Positions 1 through 9,413 of a DNA stretch of 64,000 nucleotides are shown here, piece after piece; position 1 is the first letter of the stretch, and each line of letters opens with the position of its first letter. The stretch comes from Mesorhizobium sangaii (lineage in GTDB: Bacteria > Pseudomonadota > Alphaproteobacteria > Rhizobiales > Rhizobiaceae), in NCBI RefSeq assembly GCF_014207355.1, contig NZ_JACHEF010000001.1, positions 858,002-922,001 on the forward strand. The letters are read 5' to 3'. Made by a program: the position numbers and the translations under genes. The notes beneath the pieces were generated by a model. The model did not search any database and was not told the origin of the DNA. It was given only the letters and a program-made list of their open reading frames with translations.

Positions 1-19
1 TCCGTTTCAACTCTGCCAT
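1..19 (-). CDS. glgC: Probable N-terminal fragment of glgC (glucose-1-phosphate adenylyltransferase), cut by the window edge
   Basis: On the minus strand an ATG at 19-17 is preceded by GGGAGG at a normal ribosome-binding distance and opens a frame reading MAELKR before the window ends. It lies about 50 bases downstream of the glgB stop on the same strand. In rhizobial glycogen operons glgC commonly follows glgB, so ADP-glucose pyrophosphorylase is the expected product. Only six codons are visible, so the identity rests on position and the ribosome-binding site, not on any domain. Confidence 0.5.
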
Positions 20-69
20 CTCTACCCTCCCAAGTTACTCAGTCTCGACATGTTACCCAGTTTCGGGGC

Positions 70-2283
70 TCAGTCCGCAACCAGTTCGAGCATGATTGTC
101 GACAGCGGCGGCAGAAGCATCGTTGCCGAGATGCCTCCTCCCTCCGCCCGCGCCTCGACCATGCCGCCATTGCCCTTGCCGGAACCGCCATATTCCGAAG
201 CATCGGTGTTGATGATTTCGCGCCAGTTTCCGGCCGTGGGCAACGGCACGCGATAGTTGTCGCGCGGCACCGGCGTGAAATTGCAGATGACGGCCACCGG
301 GCTGCCGCCCGGTGCGCTGCGCAGCCACGCAAAAACCGAATTCTGGCTGTCGTCGACGATCAGCCAGGAAAACCCTTCCGGTTCGCAGTCGCGGCCATGC
401 AGCGCCGGGCGCGAACGGTAGAGATAGTTGAGGTCGCGCACAGTCTGCCAGACACCGCGATGCGGGCGGAACTCAAGCAGGTTCCAGTCGAGCGCGCGTG
501 CCTCGCTCCATTCGCGGCGCTGCGCGAACTCCTGCCCCATGAACAGCAGCTTCTTGCCGGGATATCCCCACATGAAGGCGTAATAGGCGCGCAGCGTCGC
601 GAATTTCTGCCAGTCGTCGCCGGCCATCTTGCCAAGCAGCGTGCCTTTGCCGTGCACGACCTCGTCATGCGAGAGCGGCAGCACGAAATTCTCCGAGAAG
701 GCGTAGGTCAGGCCGAAGGTGAGATCGTTGTGGTGGTGCTTGCGAAAAATCGGCTCCTTGGAGAAATACTCCAGCGTGTCGTGCATGAAGCCCATGTTCC
801 ACTTGAAGCCGAAGCCCAGCCCGCCTTCATGCACCGGTGCCGAGACCTTCGGCCATGAGGTCGATTCCTCGGCGATGGTCATCACGCCCGGATGGTGGCC
901 GTAGACCTCCTTGTTCATCTTCTGCAGGAAGGTGACCGCCTCGAGGTTCTCGCGGCCGCCCTTCTCGTTGGGGATCCATTCGCCCTGCTTGCGCGAATAG
1001 TCGAGGTAGAGCATCGAGGCGACAGCATCGACGCGAAGCCCGTCGACATGATATTTCTCGGCCCAGAACAACGCGTTGTTGACGAGGAACGACACCACCT
1101 CGCGGCGGCCGAAATTGTAGATCGCGGTGTTCCAGTCGGGATGAAAACCCTTGCGCGGATCGGCGTGCTCGTAGAGCGCGGTGCCGTCGAAATGAACAAG
1201 GCCGTGCTCGTCGACCGGAAAATGCGCCGGCACCCAGTCAAGAATGACACCGACGCCGGCGCGGTGGGCGCCATCGACGAAGCGGGCAAAGCCGTCCGGA
1301 TCGCCGAAGCGGGCCGACGGCGCATAGAGTCCGGTTGTCTGATAACCCCACGACGGATCGTATGGGTGTTCGGAGATCGGCATGAACTCGATGTGTGTGA
1401 AGCCGGTCTCGACTGCATAGGGGATCAGCCGGTCGGCCAGTTCATCCCATGACAGGAACGTACCGTCGTCGCGAAGCTGCCAGGACCCGGCATGGACCTC
1501 GTAGATCGAGATGGCTTCGCGCCGATGATCGGCCTTGCGCCAGTAACTGCGATGGGCCTCGTCGCCCCACGGATGCGCCGGTGGCACCGCGGTCACCGAG
1601 GCGGTCGCCGGCCGCAATTCGGACTTGAAGGCGAACGGATCGGCCTTCAGCGGCAGCCTGACGCCATCGGGGCCGATGATCTCGTATTTGTAGGGCCGGC
1701 CGGCGCCGATATCGGGGATGAATACTTCCCAGATGCCGGTGTCGCGGCGGTCGCGCATCGAATGCCGGCGGCCGTCCCATTCGTTAAAATCGCCGACCAC
1801 CGAGACGCGCCGCGCATTGGGAGCCCAGACGGCGAAATGCACGCCCGTGGCGCCCTCGTGCTCGATGACATGCGCGCCGATTTTGTCGAACAGCCTGAGA
1901 TGCGAGCCCTCGGCGATGTAGTAATCATCCATCGGCCCGAGCACCGGACCGAACGAATAGGGATCCGTCAGCCACCAGTCGCCGCCGGCGTTCCTGGCAT
2001 GATAGCGCAGCGGCTGACGCTTGCGGATCGACAGCTTGCCTTCGAAAAACCCACCGTCGTCGCGCCTCGACAGTTCACCGGCGATGTTGCCGGTCAGCGT
2101 ATAGGCGGTGACGAACTCCGCGTGCGGGACAAAGCAGCGGGCAAACAGGCTCTTGCCGACCTCGTGGACGCCAAGGATTGCGAAGGGATCGCCATGCGTG
2201 CCGGCAACAATCGCCGCGACATCGCTGGCTGCCGCCAGTCCGTCCGGCCCGCTTGTCGCAGCGGTCGCGCGCGGCTTCTTCAT
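70..2283 (-). CDS. glgB: 1,4-alpha-glucan branching enzyme GlgB
   Basis: Forms alpha-1,6 branches in glycogen by cutting and transferring alpha-1,4 glucan chains in the cytoplasm. At 737 residues it has the usual length of bacterial GlgB. The order is an N-terminal beta-sandwich, a CBM48 module (GVHFAVWAPNARRVSVVGDFN), a GH13 barrel and a C-terminal beta domain. The catalytic set can be placed: nucleophile D419 in GLRVDAVASM, acid/base E472 in AEEST, and D540 in SHDEVVHGKG, with the same spacing as in E. coli GlgB (405/458/526). The frame is open to 2373, but the ATG at 2283 has GGGAGGGA just upstream and gives the family length, so I chose it. It lies 95 bases downstream of glgP on the same strand, as part of a glycogen operon. 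Confidence 0.95.
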   Translation of the reverse strand: MKKPRATAATSGPDGLAAASDVAAIVAGTHGDPFAILGVHEVGKSLFARCFVPHAEFVTAYTLTGNIAGELSRRDDGGFFEGKLSIRKRQPLRYHARNAGGDWWLTDPYSFGPVLGPMDDYYIAEGSHLRLFDKIGAHVIEHEGATGVHFAVWAPNARRVSVVGDFNEWDGRRHSMRDRRDTGIWEVFIPDIGAGRPYKYEIIGPDGVRLPLKADPFAFKSELRPATASVTAVPPAHPWGDEAHRSYWRKADHRREAISIYEVHAGSWQLRDDGTFLSWDELADRLIPYAVETGFTHIEFMPISEHPYDPSWGYQTTGLYAPSARFGDPDGFARFVDGAHRAGVGVILDWVPAHFPVDEHGLVHFDGTALYEHADPRKGFHPDWNTAIYNFGRREVVSFLVNNALFWAEKYHVDGLRVDAVASMLYLDYSRKQGEWIPNEKGGRENLEAVTFLQKMNKEVYGHHPGVMTIAEESTSWPKVSAPVHEGGLGFGFKWNMGFMHDTLEYFSKEPIFRKHHHNDLTFGLTYAFSENFVLPLSHDEVVHGKGTLLGKMAGDDWQKFATLRAYYAFMWGYPGKKLLFMGQEFAQRREWSEARALDWNLLEFRPHRGVWQTVRDLNYLYRSRPALHGRDCEPEGFSWLIVDDSQNSVFAWLRSAPGGSPVAVICNFTPVPRDNYRVPLPTAGNWREIINTDASEYGGSGKGNGGMVEARAEGGGISATMLLPPLSTIMLELVAD

Positions 2284-2378
2284 CAGGCAGCGTCCCTCCC
2301 CGGGTACCAAGCGTTTTGTTTTAGGGGTGTGCATTTCACACCCCGGGACCACATTGTTCGCGGCCTTATGCAATCACA

Positions 2379-4847
2379 TCAGACAGGCACGTTCCAGATT
2401 TCTTTCGCATATTGGCGGATCGTGCGATCGGAGGAGAACCAGCCGACACTCGCTACGTTGCGGATTGCCTTGGCGTACCAGTCGGGACTGTTGCGCCAAA
2501 CGGCATCGACTTCGCGCTGCATCGCGGTGTAGGCGTCGAAATCGGCGGCGACCATGAACCAATCGCTCTGATAGAGACCGTTGATCAAGTCGCGGTAACG
2601 CTCCGGATCGTCCGGCGAGAAGACGCCCGACGATACAGCGGCCACTGCCTGCGCCAGTTCGGGCGATGCTTCGATCACAGCGCGCGGGTTGTAGCCATTG
2701 TTGCGCCGCTCGGCGACCTCGGCCGTGGTCAGGCCGAAGATGAAGATGTTGTCGTCGCCGACGCATTCCTTGATCTCGACATTGGCGCCGTCGAGCGTGC
2801 CGATGGTCAGCGCGCCGTTCAGCGCGAACTTCATGTTGCCGGTGCCCGACGCTTCCATGCCGGCGGTCGAGATCTGCTCGGAAAGGTCGGCTGCCGGCAT
2901 CATGATCTCGGCCAGGCTGACATTGTAGTTCGGCACGAACACCACCTTCAGCAACCCGCGCACGGCCGGGTCGCGGTTGATGACCTTGGCGACGTCGTTG
3001 GCGAGTTTGATGATCAGCTTGGCGTTGTGATAGCTGGGTGCCGCCTTGCCGCCGAAGAATTTCACGCGCGGCATCCAGTCACGCTCGGGGTGCGAGCGGA
3101 TCTGGTCGTAGAGCGCAATCGCTTCGAGGATGTTGAGGAGCTGGCGCTTGTATTCATGAATGCGCTTGACCTGGATATCGAACAGAGCCGAGGGATCGAC
3201 CTTGATGCCGAGCCGGTCGGCGACGAGATTGGCCAGCCGCACCTTGTTGGCACGCTTGACGGCGGCGAACTTGTCGCGAAAGTCGGCATCGTCGGCGAAG
3301 GCATCGAGACCCTTGATGGCGTCGATGTCGTCGAGAAAGCGGTCACCGATCGCCTCGCGGGCGAGCGACGTCAGCCCGGGATTGCACTGGATCAGCCAGC
3401 GCCGCGGCGTGATGCCGTTTGTCTTGTTGTTGATGCGGTCGGGGTAAAGCCTGTGGAGGTCGGCAAACACCGTCTCCTTCATCAATTCCGTATGCAACGC
3501 CGAGACGCCGTTGATCGAGTGCGAACCGACAAAGGCCAGGTTGCCCATGCGCACCCGGCGGTCGCCGTTTTCCTGGATCAGCGAGATGCGGCTGATCTGC
3601 TCATCGGAGAACTGGTTGGAAGCACGCGCCTCCAGAAGCACCTCGGCGTTGATCGCATAGACGATCTGCATATGACGCGGCAAAAGCCGCTCGAACAGCG
3701 GCACCGGCCAGCTTTCCAGCGCCTCGGGCAGCAGCGTGTGGTTGGTGTAGCCGAAGGTGCGCTTGGTGATGCTCCAGGCCTGGTCGAAATCCATGCCGTG
3801 GACGTCCATCAGCAGTCGCATCAGCTCCGGCACCGCGATGGCCGGATGGGTGTCGTTGAGATGGATCGCCGCCTTGTCGGGCAGCGACAGCAGATCGCCA
3901 TACTGGCTGAGATGACGTTGCAGGATGTCCTGCAACGAGGCGGTCGAGAAGAAGTACTCTTGCCGGAGCCGCAGCTCCTGCCCGGCCTTGTGCGAATCCG
4001 CCGGATAGAGCACGCGCGACAAGGCATCGGCCTTGTTGCTTTCGGCGAGCGCGCCGATGTGGTCGCCGGCATTGAACTTGTCGAGCAGGATCGGATCGAC
4101 CGGCATGCCCGACCACAGCCGCAGCGTGTTGACCCGGTTGGCCCGCCAGCCAACGACTGGCGTGTCATAGGCGACGGCCAGGACGTGCTCGGTCGGCTTC
4201 CAGACATGGCGCTCGAGCCGGCCGTCCTTCGAGGTGATCGATTCCACCGAACCGCCGAAACCGACCTCGAAGGAGCGTTCGCGGCGTTCGAACTCCCAGG
4301 AATTGCCGTGATCAAGCCAGGTCTCAGGCAGTTCGACTTGCCAGCCGTCGTGAATCTCCTGGCGGAACATGCCGTTGGCGTAGCGGATGCCATAGCCATG
4401 CGCCGGAATGTCGACAGTTGCCATGCTTTCCATGAAGCAGGCCGCGAGCCGGCCGAGACCGCCATTGCCGAGCGCCGCGTCGGGCTCGAGCGCGGCGATG
4501 AGGTCGAGGTCGACCCCAAGCGACGACAGCGCCTTGCGCATGTTGTCCATCAGGCCGAGATTGGAGAAGGCGTCGCGCATCAGCCGGCCGATGAGAAACT
4601 CCAGCGACAGGTAATAGACGCGCTTTTCCTGCTGAGCGTAGGCCTCCTGTGTCGCCTGCATCCAGTGATCGACGATGCGGTCGCGCACGACCTTGATCGA
4701 CGCGGTCAGCCAGTCGTGCTGCGTGGCAACGGAGGTGCCCTTGCCGACCCGGTATTTGAGGGCCATCAAGACTTCTCTTGCGAGCGTCTCAGGGTCAGGA
4801 TTTTCGAGCAGTGGCGGGAGGGGTTCGGATGTCATCGCGCTCGTCAT
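2379..4847 (-). CDS. glgP: Glycogen/starch/alpha-glucan phosphorylase
   Basis: Releases glucose-1-phosphate from glycogen by phosphorolysis, using pyridoxal phosphate as general acid. The 822 residues match the GT35 family length. The hallmark PLP segment EASGTGNMKFALNGALTIGT is present with the Schiff-base lysine at K673. Substrate-site stretches such as NDTHPAIAVPELMR, KRIHEYKRQLLN and AALGNGGLGRLAACF are all intact. The ATG at 4847 follows GAGAGA; a second ATG four codons on (4835) could also serve. It is the first gene of the minus-strand glycogen cluster, and the 132 bases upstream must hold its promoter. Degradation (glgP) and synthesis (glgB, glgC) genes in one unit suggest coupled control of glycogen turnover. 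Confidence 0.96.
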   Translation of the reverse strand: MTSAMTSEPLPPLLENPDPETLAREVLMALKYRVGKGTSVATQHDWLTASIKVVRDRIVDHWMQATQEAYAQQEKRVYYLSLEFLIGRLMRDAFSNLGLMDNMRKALSSLGVDLDLIAALEPDAALGNGGLGRLAACFMESMATVDIPAHGYGIRYANGMFRQEIHDGWQVELPETWLDHGNSWEFERRERSFEVGFGGSVESITSKDGRLERHVWKPTEHVLAVAYDTPVVGWRANRVNTLRLWSGMPVDPILLDKFNAGDHIGALAESNKADALSRVLYPADSHKAGQELRLRQEYFFSTASLQDILQRHLSQYGDLLSLPDKAAIHLNDTHPAIAVPELMRLLMDVHGMDFDQAWSITKRTFGYTNHTLLPEALESWPVPLFERLLPRHMQIVYAINAEVLLEARASNQFSDEQISRISLIQENGDRRVRMGNLAFVGSHSINGVSALHTELMKETVFADLHRLYPDRINNKTNGITPRRWLIQCNPGLTSLAREAIGDRFLDDIDAIKGLDAFADDADFRDKFAAVKRANKVRLANLVADRLGIKVDPSALFDIQVKRIHEYKRQLLNILEAIALYDQIRSHPERDWMPRVKFFGGKAAPSYHNAKLIIKLANDVAKVINRDPAVRGLLKVVFVPNYNVSLAEIMMPAADLSEQISTAGMEASGTGNMKFALNGALTIGTLDGANVEIKECVGDDNIFIFGLTTAEVAERRNNGYNPRAVIEASPELAQAVAAVSSGVFSPDDPERYRDLINGLYQSDWFMVAADFDAYTAMQREVDAVWRNSPDWYAKAIRNVASVGWFSSDRTIRQYAKEIWNVPV

Positions 4848-4979
4848 ACTGTCTCTCGTGCGGTTGCCATGATCATAACGGCTTTCATAGTTCCTCCCAG
4901 CCTATGCTAGCCGATACCGCCGCATGTTCAATCGATTTAGATGAGCCTGCTCCAGCTTACCCTGCGGCAATTTGACAAT

Positions 4980-5768
4980 TCAGGCCGCCAGCGCCGCCTC
5001 CGGTGGGGCCTTCGCTCCCGTCATGAAGGCGACGGCGTCGGACATCGTATATTGCTTGGGATCGATGACGGCGAGGCGACGGCCGAGGCGATGGATGTGA
5101 ATGCGGTCGGCCACTTCGAAGACATGCGGCATGTTGTGAGAGATCAGCACGATCGGCAGGCCGCGTTTTTTCACATCCAGGATCAGTTCGAGCACGCGGC
5201 GGCTCTCCTTGACGCCAAGGGCTGCCGTCGGCTCGTCCATGATCACCATTTTCGAGCCGAATGCGGCGGCGCGTGCCACCGCCACGCCCTGGCGCTGGCC
5301 GCCTGAGAGCGTCTCTACCGCCTGGCTAATGTTCTGGATGGTCATCAGGCCCAGTTCGGTGAGCTTGTCGCGGGCGCGCTTTTCCATTGCCGGACGGTCG
5401 AGCATGCGCAGCCATTGTCCCATGAAGCCCGGTTTGCGGATTTCGCGGCCGAGGAACATGTTGTCGGCGATCGACAGCGCCGGCGACAGCGCCAGATTCT
5501 GATAGACGGTCTCAATGCCGGCTTCGCGGGCCTCCATCGGCGACTTGAAAGCGATAGGTTTGCCATCGAGGCGGATCTCGCCCTCATCGGGCGTGACTGC
5601 ACCGGAAATCGCCTTGATCAGCGACGACTTGCCGGCGCCGTTGTCGCCGATGACGGCAAGGATTTCGCCCGGATAGAGGTCGAAGTCGGCGTTGTCCAAG
5701 GCGGTGACGCGGCCATAGCGTTTTACGAGCCCGCGAGCGGTGAGAATCGGTTCCTGAGCCTGGGTCAT
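4980..5768 (-). CDS. frcA: Sugar ABC transporter ATP-binding protein, FrcA-like
   Basis: Energises uptake of a monosaccharide, probably fructose, at the inner face of the cytoplasmic membrane. The 262-residue protein has a single ABC domain, unlike the duplicated RbsA/XylG type: Walker A GDNGAGKSSL near residue 40, signature LSGGQRQGVAVARA, and Walker B MVIMDEPTAALGV. The frame is open to 5843, but the ATG at 5768 overlaps the permease stop as ATGA (5765-5768), which indicates translational coupling and gives the length expected of rhizobial FrcA. It is the last gene of frcB-frcC-frcA. The fructose assignment comes from resemblance to the Sinorhizobium frc system and the kinase and ROK context; ribose or another ketose cannot be excluded. 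Confidence 0.88.
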   Translation of the reverse strand: MTQAQEPILTARGLVKRYGRVTALDNADFDLYPGEILAVIGDNGAGKSSLIKAISGAVTPDEGEIRLDGKPIAFKSPMEAREAGIETVYQNLALSPALSIADNMFLGREIRKPGFMGQWLRMLDRPAMEKRARDKLTELGLMTIQNISQAVETLSGGQRQGVAVARAAAFGSKMVIMDEPTAALGVKESRRVLELILDVKKRGLPIVLISHNMPHVFEVADRIHIHRLGRRLAVIDPKQYTMSDAVAFMTGAKAPPEAALAA

Positions 5769-6847
5769 GCCGATATCTTCCTGATCCACTGGTCGATGCC
5801 AACCGCCACGATGATAAGGGCGCCGACGGACAATTGCGTCCATTGCGGATCCGTGCCCCAGAGCCTCAGACCAAGCGCAAACACGCCGACGATAAGGGCG
5901 CCGAAGATGGTCCCGAGAATGGAACCGCGCCCACCGAACAGCGAGGTACCGCCGATCACCACGGCGGTGATCGAGTTGATGTTCTCGAACTGACCTGCTT
6001 GTGGCGAAACCGATCCGATGCGTCCAATCAAGGCCCAGCCGGCAATGGCGCAGATGATGCCTGTGAGGGTATAGACTGCAAGCAGCATCCGGTCGACGCG
6101 AACACCTGACAATTCGGCCGCCTCAGGGTCGTCACCCACCGCATAGACATGCCGTCCCCAGGCGGTGTGGTTGAGCACGTACCAGGCGATCGCCGCCATG
6201 ACCAGCATCAACAGCACGCCATAGGTGAACACGGCGCCGCCGACCTTGAACGAATTGCCGAAGAACTGCAGCAACGGTGCATTTGTTTCGAGATCCTGGC
6301 TGCGGATGGTCTCGTTGCCCGAATAGATGAAGTTGACGGCCGCATAGATCGACCAGGTGCCGAGCGTGACGATGAAGGGCGGCAACTTCACCCTGGCGAT
6401 GAGGATGCCGTTGATAAAGCCGCACAGCGCCCCGACCAGAAGCCCGACGGCGACGGCAACCGGGGCCGGGACGCCGTAATGCATGGCGAACTGACCCATG
6501 ACGACCGAGCTCAGCACCATGATGGCGCCGACGGACAGGTCGATGCCGGCGGTCAGCACCACGAGAGTCTGGGCGATGCCCACCATGCCGGTAATCGCCA
6601 CCTGCTGCAGGATCAGCGTCAGAGTGAACGGCGAAAAGAAACGTCCGCCGACGACGATGGCAAAAAGGATCACCGAAAGGAGCAGGATGATCAACGGCAC
6701 CATGGCCGGGCTTTTATGCAGCCGATGCTGGATGCTCTCCAGCGGCGTGCGCGAATGGGTATCGAAGGAAGCGACGCTGGTGTCGCTTGCGGCCAAAGTC
6801 TTCTCGAACTCCTGTGCTCCGCTGGCCTTGGTGGTTTCAACGCTCAA
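5765..6847 (-). CDS. frcC: Sugar ABC transporter permease, FrcC-like (TTG start)
   Basis: Membrane channel of the sugar importer, BPD_transp_2 (ribose/xylose/arabinose type) family. A hydrophilic N-terminus of about 60 residues is followed by roughly ten hydrophobic segments beginning at MVPLIILLLSVILFAIVV. The family stretches TLVVLTAGIDLSVGAIMVLS and AVVIGGTSLFGGRGSILGT are clear. I place the start at TTG 6847 because GGGAGG lies seven bases upstream and the resulting 360 residues match my recollection of FrcC length; the frame itself is open to 6895. The gene follows frcB after 93 bases that hold a GC-rich hairpin, and its end overlaps frcA by four bases. Confidence 0.9.
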   Translation of the reverse strand: MSVETTKASGAQEFEKTLAASDTSVASFDTHSRTPLESIQHRLHKSPAMVPLIILLLSVILFAIVVGGRFFSPFTLTLILQQVAITGMVGIAQTLVVLTAGIDLSVGAIMVLSSVVMGQFAMHYGVPAPVAVAVGLLVGALCGFINGILIARVKLPPFIVTLGTWSIYAAVNFIYSGNETIRSQDLETNAPLLQFFGNSFKVGGAVFTYGVLLMLVMAAIAWYVLNHTAWGRHVYAVGDDPEAAELSGVRVDRMLLAVYTLTGIICAIAGWALIGRIGSVSPQAGQFENINSITAVVIGGTSLFGGRGSILGTIFGALIVGVFALGLRLWGTDPQWTQLSVGALIIVAVGIDQWIRKISA

Positions 6848-6871
6848 AACGGCCTCCCGCCTTTTGCACGA

Positions 6872-6887
6872 GGCGGCTGTGGCCGCC
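6872..6887 (-). terminator. GC-rich hairpin between frcB and frcC
   Basis: GGCGGC and GCCGCC form a perfect six-base stem around a four-base loop (TGTG) in the gap between the binding-protein gene and the permease gene. No U-tract follows on the minus strand. Such hairpins often protect or attenuate the transcript so that the binding protein is made in excess over the membrane parts; that role here is an inference. Confidence 0.5.
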
Positions 6888-6940
6888 CCGCGCATTTCTT
6901 CTTATCGTTGTCTCAAGATTGAGCCGATCGGAGGGTCAAA

Positions 6941-7975
6941 TCAACCCCAGCACTTGGCGAGGCCTGCCTTGGTGTCGATGGACTCGATGCCGGCTGCCGG
7001 TTTGTCGGTGATCAGCGTCACGCCGGTGTTGTAGAAATTCAGGCCGGGCGACGGCTCGGGCTTTTTGCCACTATCGGCGAAGGCTTTGATCGCCTCAATG
7101 CCGAGGGAGGCCATCAGCAGCGGATATTGCTGGGAGGTGGCTCCGATCACACCCTCGGCAACGTTCTTGACGCCGGGGCAGCCGCCATCGACGGAAACGA
7201 TCAACACGTCCTTTTCTTTGCCGACCGCTTTCAAAGCCTGATACGCGCCGGCCGCTGCCGGTTCATTGATGGTGTAGACGACGTTGATGTCCGGATCCTT
7301 CTGCAGGCAGTTCTCCATGGCGGTGTGACCGCCATCCTCGTTACCGCTCGACAGATCGTGGCAGACATTGCGCGCATCGGTCTCGTCACCGATCTTCTTG
7401 GGATCACCGAGGTCGATGCCGAAGCCCTTCATGAATCCCTGGTCGCGCTGCACGTCGACCGATGGCTGGCTGGCAATCAGGTCCATGTAGGCGATATGGG
7501 CGTCCTTGGCCTTGTCCCCCAAGGTGACCTTGGCCCAGGAGCCGATAAGCTCGCCGGCCTTGAAATTGTCGGTTGCGAATGTCGCGTCCGCCGCGTCGGC
7601 CGGCTCAAGCTGCGTATCCAGCGCGATCACCAGCATCCCGGCATCACGGGCCTTCTTCACCGCCGGCACGATTGCCGCCGTGTCGGTGGCGGTGATCAGA
7701 ATGCCCTTAGCGCCGTCGGCGATACAGGATTCGATCGCCGCAACCTGACCTTCATTGTCGCCTTCCGCCTTGCCGGCATAGGACTTGAGATCGACGCCGA
7801 TTTCCTTGGCTTTCGCCGTGGCGCCTTCCTTCATCTTGACGAAGAACGGATTGGTGTCGGTCTTGGTGATCAGGCAGGCGCCGACACCTGCCGCGGATGC
7901 GGACGACGCAAACGCCATCAGACCAAGCGCGGCAGCGGCAAACACGGTCGATTTCAGAAGTTTTGTATTGGTCAC
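6941..7975 (-). CDS. frcB: Periplasmic sugar-binding protein, FrcB-like (GTG start)
   Basis: Captures the sugar in the periplasm and delivers it to FrcC/FrcA. The 344-residue protein starts at GTG 7975 with GGGAGG six bases upstream. The frame runs open to 8239, but the extra part would cross the operator and lacks a signal peptide. Residues 1-25 ([20 protein letters not shown], then AFASSASA) form a typical signal peptide with cleavage after ASA. The mature part is a Peripla_BP_4 (RbsB-type) fold with repeated alternating beta-alpha elements such as [20 protein letters not shown] and [17 protein letters not shown]. It contains several cysteines, unusual for a small sugar-binding protein, which may form disulfides. 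It is the first gene of frcBCA, downstream of the palindromic operator. Confidence 0.92.
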   Translation of the reverse strand: MTNTKLLKSTVFAAAALGLMAFASSASAAGVGACLITKTDTNPFFVKMKEGATAKAKEIGVDLKSYAGKAEGDNEGQVAAIESCIADGAKGILITATDTAAIVPAVKKARDAGMLVIALDTQLEPADAADATFATDNFKAGELIGSWAKVTLGDKAKDAHIAYMDLIASQPSVDVQRDQGFMKGFGIDLGDPKKIGDETDARNVCHDLSSGNEDGGHTAMENCLQKDPDINVVYTINEPAAAGAYQALKAVGKEKDVLIVSVDGGCPGVKNVAEGVIGATSQQYPLLMASLGIEAIKAFADSGKKPEPSPGLNFYNTGVTLITDKPAAGIESIDTKAGLAKCWG

Positions 7976-8087
7976 GACTTTCCTCCCAATGGAACCATTC
8001 CGGATGCCGGCCAACCGGCATCTACAGCGCATCCTACGAAATTCTCCCAGCGCGGACGCCACCCCAAGAGACACTAGAGCGAAGGCT

Positions 8088-8125
8088 CTGTCAATAATTA
8101 AATCACTCTTATTTATTATTGACAG
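8088..8125. promoter_or_regulatory. Palindromic operator with divergent TTGACA boxes (frcB / ROK regulator)
   Basis: CTGTCAATAAT (8088-8098) and ATTATTGACAG (8115-8125) are a perfect 11-bp inverted repeat separated by 16 bases; the AT-rich inside (TAAAT...ATTT) adds partial symmetry. Each arm contains TTGACA reading outward: on the minus strand at 8094-8089 toward frcB, and on the plus strand at 8119-8124 toward the regulator. NagC/Mlc-type ROK repressors bind AT-rich palindromes of this general form. The natural reading is that the ROK protein binds here and blocks both divergent promoters. The -10 boxes are weak and were not fixed with confidence. Confidence 0.72.
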
Positions 8126-8186
8126 CCTTGCTTCGTTCACCCATTCTGGCCCAAAAGCATTGCCGGGAAACGACGGGAGGAACAGG

Positions 8187-9413
8187 GTGGAGACCGCCAT
8201 TGCGAGGCACGGTTCGCCCGAGGTGAATGATAGCCTCATTCACCGTGGCACCAACCAGAGCGGCATGCGGGACCACAACGAGCGGTTGGTGCTCTCGCTG
8301 GTGCGCCAGCACGGCAGCCTGGCGAAGTCCGACATCGCCCGCATGACCGGGCTTTCTGCGCAGACGGTTTCGGTCATCATGCGCGAACTGGAGGAAGAAG
8401 GCCTTCTGCTGCGGCAGGCGCCGTTGCGCGGCAAGATCGGCCAACCCTCGATCCCGATGGCGCTCAATCCCGACGGCGCCTACTTCATTGGCCTGAAGAT
8501 CGGTCGCCGCAGCGCCGAACTCGTGCTGATCGACTTCCTTGGCCAGGTCCGTTCGATGCTGCAGCATTCCTACCGCTACCCGGCGCCACGCGAGACAGTG
8601 GAGTTCGTCACCACCGGCATGAAGAAGATGCGTGGCGAGCTGACGCCCGCACAGGACAAGCGCATCGCCGGTTTGGGCATCGCCATGCCGTTCGAATTGT
8701 GGAACTGGGCCGATACCGCCGGCGCCCCGCGCGATGCCATGGACGAATGGCGTCATCGCGACATAAGGGCGGACATCCAGGCACAGTGCGATTTTCCGGT
8801 TTACCTGCAGAACGATGCGACTTCGGCCTGCGGCGCTGAACTCGTCTTCGGCCAGACCGGTGCTGCGCGCGACTTCGTTTATTTCTACATCGGCGCCTTT
8901 GCCGGTGGCGGCATCGTGCTGAATGGCCGGCTTTTCGGCGGGCCAACCGGCAATGCCGGAGCACTCGGCTCGATGCCCGTGCCGGGGCCGGATGGCAAGC
9001 CGACCCAGCTGATCGACGTGGCGTCCATCGCCATGCTCGAAAAGGCTCTCAATGCGCGCGGCGTCGAAGCTTCGCATCTGTGGACATCGCCGGAAGACTG
9101 GGGCGAGATCGGTCCCGAACTCGATGACTGGATTGCCAGCGCCTCGCGGGCGCTCGCCTATGCCATCGTTGCCGCGTCCTCGGTCATCGATTTCGAGGCA
9201 GCGGTGATCGACGGATGGATGCCGAAGGCAGTGCGCCGCCGGCTGGTCGACGCCATCATCGCAGCCATCGCCACGATCGACGGAGAAGGCTTGAAGCTCC
9301 CTGCCGTCCGCGAGGGAACCGTCGGCATCCACGCACGGGCGCTCGGTGGCGCCAGCCTGCCGCTCTCCGAACGCTTCCTGATCGGTTCGACGACTATTTC
9401 CAGGAGCGCCTGA
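8187..9413 (+). CDS. frcR: ROK-family transcriptional repressor of the frc locus (FrcR-like, GTG start)
   Basis: A 408-residue protein with an N-terminal winged helix-turn-helix (about residues 35-90, with [20 protein letters not shown]) and a C-terminal ROK sugar-kinase-like fold ([35 protein letters not shown]). The usual ROK zinc motif (HxnCxCGxxGC) is not seen, so it is probably an atypical, catalytically inactive sensor. The start is GTG 8187 with GGGAGG at 8175-8180; the frame is open further upstream but would run through the operator. The gene diverges from frcBCA and overlaps the next gene by one base (TGATG), so sensor, mutarotase and kinase are translated together. Autorepression through the palindrome at 8088-8125 is likely. 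Confidence 0.85.
   Translation: METAIARHGSPEVNDSLIHRGTNQSGMRDHNERLVLSLVRQHGSLAKSDIARMTGLSAQTVSVIMRELEEEGLLLRQAPLRGKIGQPSIPMALNPDGAYFIGLKIGRRSAELVLIDFLGQVRSMLQHSYRYPAPRETVEFVTTGMKKMRGELTPAQDKRIAGLGIAMPFELWNWADTAGAPRDAMDEWRHRDIRADIQAQCDFPVYLQNDATSACGAELVFGQTGAARDFVYFYIGAFAGGGIVLNGRLFGGPTGNAGALGSMPVPGPDGKPTQLIDVASIAMLEKALNARGVEASHLWTSPEDWGEIGPELDDWIASASRALAYAIVAASSVIDFEAAVIDGWMPKAVRRRLVDAIIAAIATIDGEGLKLPAVREGTVGIHARALGGASLPLSERFLIGSTTISRSA

Noticed and set aside
2412..4910. 832-codon open frame on the plus strand
   Set aside because: It lies antisense to glgP, which has all catalytic motifs; the plus-strand translation has no domain features and is a high-GC shadow.
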